A stretch of 64,000 nucleotides of DNA from assembly GCA_036873135.1 (NCBI GenBank), contig JAPTYO010000010.1:16800772-16864771 (forward strand), given 5' to 3'. Positions 53,381 to 63,406 of this stretch are shown here, piece after piece. Position 1 is the first letter of the stretch, and every line of letters starts with the position of its first letter. Made by a program: the position numbers and the translations under genes. This stretch comes from Clarkia xantiana subsp. parviflora. Taxonomy: Eukaryota > Streptophyta > Magnoliopsida > Myrtales > Onagraceae. Below the pieces are notes generated by a model. It was not told the DNA's origin, searched no databases, and saw only the letters and a program-made list of their open reading frames with translations.

Positions 53381-53754
53381 TTCGGAATCTCTACCATCGC
53401 TCGTGGTGTAAGTCATCACATAATTTATTGAGACTAGAAATCTCTATTAGTTACAAAAATTACTTTTGTTCGTGCGTGTAACAGACAAAGTGAGTTCCAT
53501 TATTATGATTGCAGTATACGTCATCATATAATTTATTATGAGTCTAACTAGATTGCTATTTGACAAAATTGTTTTGATTTCTACTATTGCGTGTTTAACT
53601 GACAAGTGACTTGATAAACTATATGTCATCACATAATTTATTATTTATTTAGATTCTTATTTAGTATTCATCAATACTGTTTCAATTTGAGTAATTTCAC
53701 GTATAACAAACAAGAATTTGCATGATCGTGCATGAAATATACGTTATCATACAA

Positions 53755-53979
53755 TTTATTATATGTCTAAAACTTCATTTAATTACCAAAATTATTTTAG
53801 TTTATGCTATTTCACATGCAACAAATAACTGTCTGACTTAATGTAACATACGTCACACATAATATATATTATATGTGACGTATGTTACATTAAGTCAGAC
53901 AGTTATTTGTTGCATGTGAAATAGCATAAACTAAAATAATTTTGGTAATTAAATGAAGTTTTTAGACATATAATAAAAT
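53755..53979. repeat. 225-base near-perfect inverted repeat
   Basis: Two ~110-base arms (TTATTATATGTCTAAAACTT through GTAACATACGTCAC, then the reverse complement back) meet at CACATAATATATATTATATGTG. Arms differ by one substitution and one A indel by eye. The arms are one unit of the surrounding satellite duplicated in opposite orientation. Confidence 0.88.
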
Positions 53980-55846
53980 ATATATTATGTCTTTAGATTC
54001 CTATTTTCCAACATTATTTCAGTTTGAGTTATTTAACAAGTAACGACAAATGACTTGCATGATTGTACATGAAACGTACTTCATAACAGGATTTGATATA
54101 TGTCTAGATCTTTATTTAAATTGCTGAAATTATTTTAGATTGTAATATTTCACATGCAATAAAAAACTGTCTGACTTGGTGCAACATACGTCATCATATA
54201 CTTTATTGTGCTTTAGATCCCTATTTTAATTACCAAAATTATTTCAATTTATGTTATTTTACATGTAATAAACAAGTAGCTTGCATGACCGTGCATGAAA
54301 TGTACGTCATCACACAATCATTATGTCTCTAAATCCTGATTAATCAAAAATATATTATTCCACGTGGAATATACTAGTGGCTTGCATGACCGTGCATTAT
54401 GTGTACATCGTTACATAATTTATCATGTCCATAAACTATATTTACATAATTAAATTATTCCATTTTGTGCTGTTTCACCTAAAATAGATAGGTGACTTGG
54501 TGCATGTAATATACGTGTAATTACATAATTTATTATGTCTATTTACTAACATTATGACTTGTGAGATCGATTGATCATCCTTATCTCATATTTTTACTAC
54601 CCAAAAAAAAAAAATCATTACCCTATATTTCAAAAGCAAAGCAGATAGTATTGGTTGTCTCAAATTCTTAATTGGTCTGATTACGAAACGCACTAATTGG
54701 ATGCAATGAAAAAATAGTAGAGAAATGAATAAGTATTACATATCTTTAAATCTCTACATACCACAGTCTCCTAAAAAAATCAATTTCCTAAAGCTCTTGG
54801 TTAAAATGAAGTTTTGTAATTTAAAAGTCGAGTTTTCAGTCATAAGATAAAAAAGAAAAAAAAAAAAAAAAAATTTTAGGGAAAAAAAAGAAGATTAATC
54901 ATGATGTAGAGAAATGAATACCTCTGTCGTCTTCCCTGGCCTCCAATGGTTGAACAGCAAGGAACTGATCCTCACCTGCTTCTTCTTCCTCAGCTTCGAA
55001 TTCCTCTTCTTCTGGCACCGCCGGTAGTGGATAGTCATAGTCTAGCAGCACCGGCACTAGTTCGTACCCTGGTGGTGGCGGCGGAGGCAGTTCAAACCCC
55101 GGCACCGGGAGCAATTGCCACTCCGGAATCATCAGCAATTGCGGCGGCGGCGGCGGCATATCTACTACCATAGGGAGGTAGTTATCCGCTGCAGAAGGTG
55201 CAGGTAGATCGAGACCAGCTGGCGGATGCTCATTGGCTACTGCTAAGAAGTTGGCCATGAACGACGAGTTGGGTTGCACCCCAGAAGTTCCATCTCCGGC
55301 GGCGCGGGTTCCGGGATCGGGTTGGGGAGATGCTGCTCCGAAGCTTCGCCAGTGACAAACTCAGCCGCCTCAATGGAGGAGCTTCCATCCATCGTCGGAC
55401 TTCTTCGGCCTCCAGAAACGTCGTTGAACATCGTCATCAATGGAACCTCCTGAACTGCACTGTGAGATAAAGAGAGAGAGGAAGGGGGTGGTGTTATTGC
55501 AAAGTCTATTAACAAAAAATAAATAAAGTCTAAAAACTCAATTAAATATTGTCTTCCTCGTCCTTTCTCTCTCTATCTCTACACACAACTAAGCCCGAGG
55601 GTTTCATTTTCTTTTTTCTATTTTTTTAAATATTCACTATAAAATTATTCTAAATATTTTTATAATTCTTTGAATAAATTTAACTATGCATTTTTGTAAT
55701 TTTAAGAAATAAAAAAAAGATATATATAACTTAATGATAAGTTGTAATAATTATAAAGTAATGAATTGTATACAAATAAGATTTCCATTTAGAATACAAA
55801 TAACGTGACAGTCCATAAGCAATAAACAATTTTTCATAAACAACAT

Positions 55847-56427
55847 TAGGGGTGAAAGCGGACCGGTCGGACCGGTTTTTCGCTTGGTTCGGTCGGTTAA
55901 CCATATTTTCGGTCCGGTTTTTTTTCTTTAAAAAATCCGACTAAAAAACCGTATGAGGAAAAATAAACCGTCCATTGGTAGTACGGTTTTTTCGGTTCGG
56001 TTTTCGGTTTAAACCGAAAATCCAAAATTAACAACCACCATTTAAAATTCTCATTATTTTCATGGAATTTATCAAACCGAAATGAAAAATAGCGTCAATT
56101 AATATAATTAAATAAATTATAAAACAAAATTAGAAAAAAATAATCTTCATAAGTGATTATTTTATAATTTTTGTTAACCTAATTAATTAATTATATTGAT
56201 TAATATCAACTAATATAGTATATATTTTACATATTTAGTTAGCATAACAGTCGGTTCGGTCCCCATGGTCCTCAAATCTCAAAATCCGAACCGAACCGAA
56301 AAACCGAACTAGAGTAAGAAAATCCGACCAAAAACCAAACCATATATTTCGGATTCGGTTTTTTCGGTCCGGACCGGTTCGGTTTTCACCGGTTTTTCGG
56401 ACCAACCGGATTTTGGTTTCACCCCTA
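55847..56427. mobile_element. hAT-like MITE, family 1 (copy 1)
   Basis: 581 bases with TAGGGGTGAAA and TTTCACCCCTA termini and an exact 8-base target duplication, AACAACAT (55839-55846 and 56428-56435). Subterminal regions are rich in ACCGGTTTTTCGGT and GAACCGAACCG words that fold back around an AT-rich centre. It lies in the 5' flank of gene copy 1 and is absent from the matching flank of copy 2, so it inserted after the duplication or was not retained in copy 2. Confidence 0.9.
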
Positions 56428-57318
56428 AACAACATAACTAAAAATTCAACCCGTTGATGGAAATAACTCATATAATAATAATGGGAGAATTAGTGCATTA
56501 GTTTATTTCTTGAATTGGTTGGAAAGGACGGTTAGAGTGTAGGAGGGGAGGGTCTTGTTCAAAATGGTAACGTAAGTTTTAATCTTGCAAATTTGGTCTT
56601 TACTTATAAACCTGCATGGTAGATTAATAATAACTTACCTTTACAAGTCAAACTTTTCAAAAGAAAATGGCAACATAATAATAATAAATAAGTAAAAATA
56701 TAAAGACAGAAAGTATCCTAAGTACTTCTAATTCTAGACAATCTTTTAGAGGTTTTTATTTTTATTTTTTATTTTTTTTATATATATACATTATTTAAAG
56801 TTTAAAAAAAAATTAAAATTGTGAGCTATACAGAAGGACAGCAGCCAGCATCACACTTGCTATAAGCCGTATAACCTATACTAATTTTTACTTACACCGA
56901 TCAAATTGTAAGGAATAAAAAGTTTGATCTTCACAAAGCTCTAATTAAAGAATGAAGTGCTAAACCACTCGTATTATTTAATAACGAAACTAGTTCATTA
57001 AATAGCACAATCAATTATGTTTTGAAAACCGGGTCGGACATTGGACCGGATTAAAATGGATTATAATGTTAAACTTTGATATTTCATCACTTTAAAACTA
57101 GAGCTGGCGATGGTGAGGGTATGGTGAGGATACCACTAATACCATGACCATAACATTTTTTTTCACTCATACCATAACCATGACCATTGTGGTTTTGATT
57201 CTTCGTACCATAACCATGGTTTTTCACCGCGGGTAAACCATTTAACCATAAACATTAAAACTAATACAACACCATTTGTTTCATACACGCAATCCAAATT
57301 AAACATACATTCATTGTT
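56428..57318. other. intergenic
   Basis: Up to ~56700 it continues the duplicated 5' flank. The rest has no gene. A CCATAACCATGACCAT-type degenerate repeat lies at 57095-57235, with words such as TACCATAACCATGG in both orientations. Confidence 0.45.
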
Positions 57319-60180
57319 GATGCAGCGTGATGGGAATAGATGGAAAAAGACTCGTTGATTCGAAAGGGAATGCCGAGAATTTGTTGGAAAAGGCGCAAGA
57401 ATTCGTTGATTCCGCAGAATACCGAAGAATTGACGCAGGGTAGAGGAAAACCTCAATTTTTTTCATATATCAATAATCTGAATGTAAATGACGGCTAACA
57501 TAACTTAAATACTGAAAAGAAAAACCCTAACCCTAAGTCAAAAACCGAAAATTGCTAACATACCCTAACAAAATCGATAAATTAAAAAAAAGACCTGAAT
57601 AAACATAAATCTGCAATTTTCGACCTCTAAATGAAGGAATTTGGCCGAAAAACATCAAACTCTATAGTTACTATAGGCCTTGCTCAGATCGCCGTTTCTA
57701 GATGAAATACTGTACTCGCACACCAAAATCTGACACTTCAAAATCTCCCACATCATTCTCTCCGGGGAAGAGAAGATTCGTCCTCGAATCTTGACCAACG
57801 AAGGCCAGTAATAGGAAGCAGGGAGAAGAACACAAATAGCCATAGCAGCATAAAAAATTTCACCCTTGTTCGATGGTGGTCTGGGTGTCGACATTGGGGT
57901 CGATTTTGCCTTGTGGCTTGTACCAAAAAACAAAGGTCAAGAGGCCCTCGAAGTCGCTCCTGGCGGTCGGGGAAAAGATGAATCCAAGATCATGGAAGGT
58001 GGAATGATGATAGGTCATCGTTGTGACCTCATTATCGTCATCATATTAATCATAGATTGGGTTATCAAGAACAGTAGCAGTCCTGGTATAATCGGGTGCT
58101 AGCCAATCAAGGAACGGTATCACGCAGGATCTTCGGCTCTGATACCAATCTGATGCAGCGTGATGGGGATAGATGGAAAAAGACTCGCTGATTCAAAAGG
58201 GAATGCCGAGAATTTGTTGGATAGAGGCGCAAGAATTCGTTGATTCCGCAGAATACCGAAGAATTGACGCAGGGTAGAGGAAAACCTCAATTTTTTTCAT
58301 ATATCAATAATCTGAATGTAAATGACGGATAACATAACTTAAATACTGAAAATAAAAACCCTAACCCTAGGTCAAAAACCGAAACTTGCTAACATACACT
58401 AACAAAATCGATAAATTAAAAAAAAAAAAAGACCCGAATAAACATAAATATGCAATTTTCGTCCCCTAAATGAAGGAATTTGGCCGAAAACATCAAACCC
58501 CATAGTTTACTATAAGTCTTGTTCAGATCGCCGTTTCTGGATGAAATACAGTACTCGCACGCCAAAATCTAACACTTCAAAATCTCCCACGTCATTTTCT
58601 CCGGGGAAGAGAATATTCGTCCTCGAATCTTGACCAACGAAGGCCAGTAATAGGAAGCAGGGAGAAGAACACAAATAGCCATAGCAACATAAAAAATTTC
58701 ACCATTGTTCGATGGTGGTCTGGGTGTCGACATTGGGGTTGATTTGCCTTGTGGTTTGTACCCAAAAACGAAGGTCAAGAGGCCCTCGAAGTCGCTCCTG
58801 GCGGTCGGGGAAAAGATGAATCCAAGATCATGGAAGGTGGAATGATGATAGGTCATCGTTGTGAAGTCATTATCGTCATCATATTAATCATAGATTGGGT
58901 TATCAAGAACAGTAGCAGTCGTGGTATAATCAGGTGCTAGCCAATCAAGGAACGGCATAACGCAGGATCTTCGGCTCTGATACCAATCTGATGCAGCGTG
59001 ATGGGGATAGATGGAAAAAGACTCGTTGATTTGAAAGGGGATGCCGAGAATTTGTTGGATAGAGGCGCAAGAATTCGTTGATTCCGCAGAATACCGAAGA
59101 ATTGACGCAGGGTAGAGGAAAACCTCAATTTTTTTCATATATCAATAATCTGAATGTAAATGACGGCTAACATAACTTAAATACTGAAAAGAAAAACCCT
59201 AACCCTAGGTCAAAAACCGAAACTTGCTAACATACCCTAACAAAATCGATAAATTAAAAAAAAGACCCGAAGAAACATAAATATGCAATTTTCGTCCCCT
59301 AAATGAAGGAATTTGGCCGAAAAATGTCAAACCCCATAGTTTACTATATGTCTTGCTCAGATCGCCGTTTCTGGATGAAATACTGTACTCGCACGCCAAA
59401 ATCTGACACTTCAAAATCTCCCACATCATTCTCTCCGGGGAAGAAAAGATTAGTCCTCGAATCTTGACCAACGAAGGCAGTAATAAGAAGCAGGGAGAAG
59501 AACACAAATATCCATAGCAGCATAAAAAATTTCACCCTTGTTCGATGGTGTTCTGGGTGTCGACATTGGGGTCGATTTGCCTTGTGGCTTGTACCCAAAA
59601 GCGAAGGTCAAGAGGCCCTCGAAGTCGCTCCTGGCGGTCGGGGAAAAGATGAATCCAATATCATGGAAGGTGAAATTATGATCGGTCATCGCTGTGACGT
59701 CATCATCGTCATCATATTCATCATAGATTGAGTTATCAAGAACAGTAGCAGTCCTGGTATAATCGGGTGCTAGCCAATCAAGGAACGACATCACGCAGGA
59801 TCTTCGGCTCTGATACCAATCTGATGCAGCGTGATGGGGATAGATGGACAAAGACTCGTTGATTCGAAAGGGAATGCCGAGAATTTGTTGGATAGAGGCG
59901 CAATAATTCGTTGATTCCGCAGAATACCGAAGAATTGACGCAGGGTAGAGGAAAACCTCAATTTTTTTCATATATCAATAATCTGAATGTAAATGATGGC
60001 TAACATAACTTAAATAATGAAAAGAAAAACTCTAATCCTAGGTCAAAAACCGAAACTTGCTAACATACCCTAACAAAATCGATAGATTAAAAAAAAGACC
60101 CAAATAAACATAAATCTGCAATTTTCGACCCCTAAATGAAGGAATTTGGCCAAAAAAAATCCAACACTATAGTTTACTAT
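57319..60180 (-). repeat. tandem array of ~835-bp LTR-retroelement units
   Basis: Head-to-tail units begin with GATGCAGCGTGATGG at 57319, 58152, 58990 and 59823. The first three are 833, 838 and 833 bases. The fourth is cut at ~60180 by the Gypsy element. Each boundary carries GGCTCTGATACCAA, the reverse complement of TTGGTATCAGAGCC, so each unit has a tRNA-Met primer site on the minus strand. Read on the minus strand, a unit runs: primer site; ~450 bases with an open frame (DWYQSRR, then FLDWLAPDYT, FTFHDIGFIFSPTARSDFEG); then LTR-like AT-rich DNA ending TCACGCTGCATCAGA; then the next primer site. I infer unequal recombination between the LTRs of a small non-autonomous element. Confidence 0.82.
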
Positions 60181-60379
60181 TGGCGAGTTCCCCCCGCAAG
60201 TATTCGCGAGGAATCAGGTGCCATCCCCACCCCTTTTCAGGTCATCGCCTAGCACAAAGCTCCTAAAGGAAACTAAGTACCTAAGAGGTCGAGAAAGATA
60301 CCTAGAAGAGTTAGCTCCCAACGAGACCTCGAAGTCCACTACTAGAAGTTCAAGGCCACGTCATCTTGATCACAACATT

Positions 60380-60395
60380 TGGCGCCGTTTGTGGG
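60380..60395 (+). promoter_or_regulatory. Gypsy primer-binding site
   Basis: TGGCGCCGTTTGTGGG directly precedes gag. This TGGCGCC class of primer sites is typical of plant Tat/Ogre/Athila-type Gypsy elements. Confidence 0.7.
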
Positions 60396-60412
60396 TACTT
60401 GATCAAAAAGTC

Positions 60413-61850
60413 ATGGCCTCCGAGAAGAACAAGATGCCAAACTCCGTGGTAGAGGAGGTGGAAATATCTCAAGTGAATCCAACCGCTTCAAAATCAACAC
60501 CGGAGGAAGATCCGCCTATGCCCCAGGCTAATGGTACTGGCGGTGAAGAGAATCCTAGTCACTCCAAGTCATTACCAAATCAAGAAGAGGCAAGAACAGT
60601 CTCCCTGGCTGTCCCTCAGGAGGTAATGACGGCTTTCATAGCCTTTTGGAACCAAGCCCAGGCGGGAACTGTTCCTGACAAGAAGGAACCAACCCGAGAA
60701 GTCTTCCAGAAGGAAGAACTAGCATCCAGTGTGAAGATTGCGGAGGAGAATCTCTTGGAAAAAGAGATCCCCAAGGCTCCCGAAATTGAGACGGCGAGCA
60801 AAGGTCCTGTCCTATTCACTATAGGACAGGTAAAAGAACTGTTTGAAAAGAAGAGAAGAGGGGCGAATGATCTGCTAATTGTTCGTGACCATACCTCTCA
60901 CCCCTTCTCCAAAAGGCTGTTCAATACTCGAGTTCCCCCGCAAGTATTCGCGAGGAACATCGACGACTATACATGTGAGGGAGATCATGTTGGTCATATC
61001 AACGCCCACAACTCTCCCCTCCTAGGGAGAGAGGCGACGCCATATCATTATGCAGCTCTCTTCCCAACAACCCTAAAAGAAGAAGCCTCCACTTGGTTCT
61101 ATGGTCTTCCTGACAACTCGATAGACTCATGGGAAAAGTTGAAGACTAAGTTCATAGAAGTCCACATAGGCCAAAGACAACGCCTCAAGAGCATGAACTT
61201 TCTAGATAAAATTGAGCAAGGTCCTAATGAGACCTTTGCCAATTATTATACTAGATACCACAAGATACTCCAGGAACTGAATGAGGACACCAATGATGGC
61301 GAGCTGATCAGGACCTTCTGGAGAGGCCTCAGAGTTCATAGCCAAGCTTTGAAGGATAGCATGGTGATGAAGCCCGTGCGAAAGATTGATACCCTCGCCA
61401 TCAAGGTCAAGAAGTACATCGACTTGGAAAGGTCACACGAGAAATCTCCCATGGAGACCAAGAAGCAGGTCATTTCTGCTAAGATCGAGGAAGGTTCTGC
61501 TTCTCGACCCCCAAAGAGAGATGAAAGGCGAGAATTGACTTTCCGACATGGAAGTCGCCAAGGACCAAAAATGGACATTAACCCTTATTTGGCAAAATCA
61601 CTCCTCTCACACATAATATTTCTGTGGTACTTCAAGATATGGAAAAACTCAGGCTGGACGACCCTCCTCCAGTCAGGAAGAGTCCGATGGGATCCCAGAT
61701 AAACGACTAATGTCGTTATCATCGAGTTCAGGGGCACGACACTAATGAATGCATCGCCTTGAAGCAAGATATCGAGACTTTGATCTGAAGAGGTAAACTA
61801 TTAAAGTTTATTGAGAAACCTTCCCAGCTAAGGAAAGATGAAGTGGCGAC
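60413..61850 (+). pseudogene. Gypsy Gag polyprotein, frameshifted at the C end
   Basis: Starts at ATG 60413 (MASEKNKMPNSVVEEVEISQ). After a charged N-terminal region comes the Retrotrans_gag core: LREATPYHYAALFPTTLKEE-like, ASTWFYGLPDNSIDSWEKLK, TKFIEVHIGQRQRLKSMNFL, ETFANYYTRYHKILQELNED. The frame is open to 61702. Homology shifts frame near 61605 and continues as NISVVLQDMEKLRLDDPPP, then CRYHRVQGHDTNECIALKQD (the end of Gag before protease), with TAA near 61702 and TGA near 61786. No protease or pol follows. Confidence 0.82.
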
Positions 61851-62119
61851 CTACTTGTCACATGCTTAGACCGACTCTGGACAGAAACCTTCCCAAGATG
61901 GTAGCCGCCATTTAAAGTCGGTAATCTCTCCCTATAAATAGGGGAACAATATATATGTTTTACAATCTTGATTCTCATACTTTACAATACTCTTACATAA
62001 ATCCATTACTGACTTAAGCTTCAGAGTGGATCATGGGTCATCTCCACCCCTTTTCAGGTCCTCGCCTAGCATAAAGCTCCTAAAGGAAACTAAGTACCCG
62101 AGAGGAAAGATACCTAGAA

Positions 62120-62437
62120 GACTCATCAATATTACAAATTATATTCAAACGAATACAACATTTGATTACGACCAATATTATGAAAAATTATCATTAGTAT
62201 ATTGCGTTTTGATATATACATTTATTCATATTCATGAAAAATTAGAAAATACAATAAAAGTAATTTTTGGGATAAGTTGTTCAAAAACTAATTTTGTTAT
62301 ATCAAAATATAAACACACTCAAATAAAGTTACTATATATTATAGCATAGTGAAAACAAATCATATGACTTCACGCACATTCATATTGATGCATATATCAA
62401 ACATTATAATCTAACATTACGATTTACATTCTTGCTG
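62120..62437. other. AT-rich DNA before the RIQ-like fragment
   Basis: AT-rich, no feature. It may be intron DNA of the gene to which the following exon belonged, since it ends in TTCTTGCTGCAACAG, a fair splice acceptor. Confidence 0.4.
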
Positions 62438-62745
62438 CAACAGGGCACAATAGTGTTACCTCTGGACGAACCCCTGAAGACCATCTCATCCACCTATAGC
62501 GGCAGCCCGGGACCCGTGAAGCTGCTCACAAGGGTGGAGCAGCTCAAGTTACTCACCAAATCAGAGAAAGGTCGGGCTCCTATCCGCTGCCGAGAAGGCT
62601 GGCCTCTCGCTCTCGAGCATAGGAAGCTCAACCTCCTTTCCAAGGCAGGGGAATTAGGGGTCCTATTAGCCGCCACAGATCCTGCAAACCCTAACTGTCC
62701 TCTTCACACTCGGCTTAGGGATTTTACTCGTAGGATAACACGCAG
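62438..62745 (+). pseudogene. RIQ1-like (DUF1118) plastid protein, exon fragment
   Basis: The segment encodes, in more than one frame, the repeat motif of DUF1118 proteins such as Arabidopsis RIQ1 and RIQ2, which affect thylakoid grana and non-photochemical quenching. Visible are GPVKLLTRVEQLKLLTKSEK, then in another frame GLLSAAEKAGLSLSSI, then back to LNLLSKAGELGVLLAATDPA, and after another shift LFTLGLGILLV, the start of the membrane segment. At least three single-base shifts are needed, so as read it is a pseudogene (or low-quality sequence). It looks like a second exon, with an acceptor before it. N-terminal transit peptide and the final exons are not found. Confidence 0.65.
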
Positions 62746-63406
62746 TAAGCACAAAAATATCAACAAGAAAAGATAAAGACGTGGAACACAACATTTATTC
62801 ATAACAAAGGCTCAACGCCTTAATTACACCCACTTAATTTAGACGCTCACTTTCACTCTTCAGTTTTGCCACAGTTGGGTGTGCAACATCTGATTACAAC
62901 ATCAAGGACATGCCCTTTATATTGCAGTCGAATTTCCCTAGATTTTCTAGAAAAAAAATCTATATATATTATAATCATATCTATTAGCTTAGATATATTT
63001 ATAACATATATATCTATAGCTAATTACTATGCAAAAAACTATATCAACGTTTCCTTGAAGATAACCAAGATACAACAAGATAGGATCTTCACACTTTGGG
63101 GGTGGATTGGATTACTTAGGAACGAAGAAAACACTTGATCAACAGTCAAACTCGGATTCCCTTCATTGATCGCATGCCTGGGCTTGATCTTCATCCGTCC
63201 ATGGACTTTGCAGCTTTCTCAGGTCCATTCTGCCTTACTGCGGGCCAAATCACTTATCGGGCACTTACTGGGCACTTGTTATGCACTTTACCAAACTTGG
63301 ACTCGCAGGCACTTGCAAAGCACTTTAAAAAGCACTTGGGCTGTACTTTACTGAGTACGGGACAAGCACTTATTGGGCACTATGGCACTATGCTCATGCC
63401 AATGAT
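62746..63406. other. intergenic with GCACTT-rich stretch
   Basis: No gene. Between 63236 and 63390 the word GCACTT occurs seven times at irregular spacing (for example GGGCACTTACTGGGCACTTG). The origin is unknown. Confidence 0.45.

Larger units (their letters stand above)
52030..54560 (+). repeat. ~110-bp satellite in the intron of gene copy 1
   Basis: About 14 recognisable units of the TACGTCATCACATAATTTAT satellite (for example 52182, 52400, 53411, 53517, 53625, 54190, 54303), interrupted by the insert at 52463-53380 and by an inverted duplication at 53755-53979. Confidence 0.75.
51215..55437 (-). pseudogene. Ninja/TDBD-domain protein gene, copy 1 (frameshift)
   Basis: Same two-exon structure as copy 2: exon 1 55437-54922 and exon 2 51582-51215 (minus), with the same phase-1 junction after EAREDDRG. 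Exon 1 starts MTMFNDVSGGRRSPTMDG. After EMELLG one G is missing relative to copy 2 (near 55277), so the frame leaves the homologous reading. The frame continuing NSSFMANFLAVANEHPPAGL is open to the splice site. Exon 2 is intact and keeps the TDBD core (GKKIEGFMFEFGKKGEVGLM, CFCRGNILTPAEFIKHAGG). Either this copy is a recent pseudogene, or the missing base is a sequencing error. The 3.3-kb intron holds the ~110-bp satellite, a GC-rich insert and a 225-base palindrome, but no Copia element. Confidence 0.65.
60184..62119 (+). mobile_element. Ty3/Gypsy element, deleted: LTR end, gag, 3' LTR
   Basis: An LTR tail (60217-60315; CCACCCCTTTTCAGGTC and AAGCTCCTAAAGGAAACTAA) is followed by TGGCGCCGTTTGTGGG (60380-60395), a Gypsy-type primer site. 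Gag follows, then a second LTR ending ~62119 with the same words (TATA at CTATAAATAGGGG, ~61934). Pol is missing between gag and the 3' LTR. The first 29 bases (60184-60212) duplicate gag positions 60929-60956, so the left end is a rearranged junction. The element interrupts the tandem array to its left, which does not resume on the right. Confidence 0.8.

Noticed and set aside
57500..57540. Telomere-like CCCTAACCCTAA
   Set aside because: Only two repeats, recurring once per ~835-base unit as part of the retroelement, so not an interstitial telomere.
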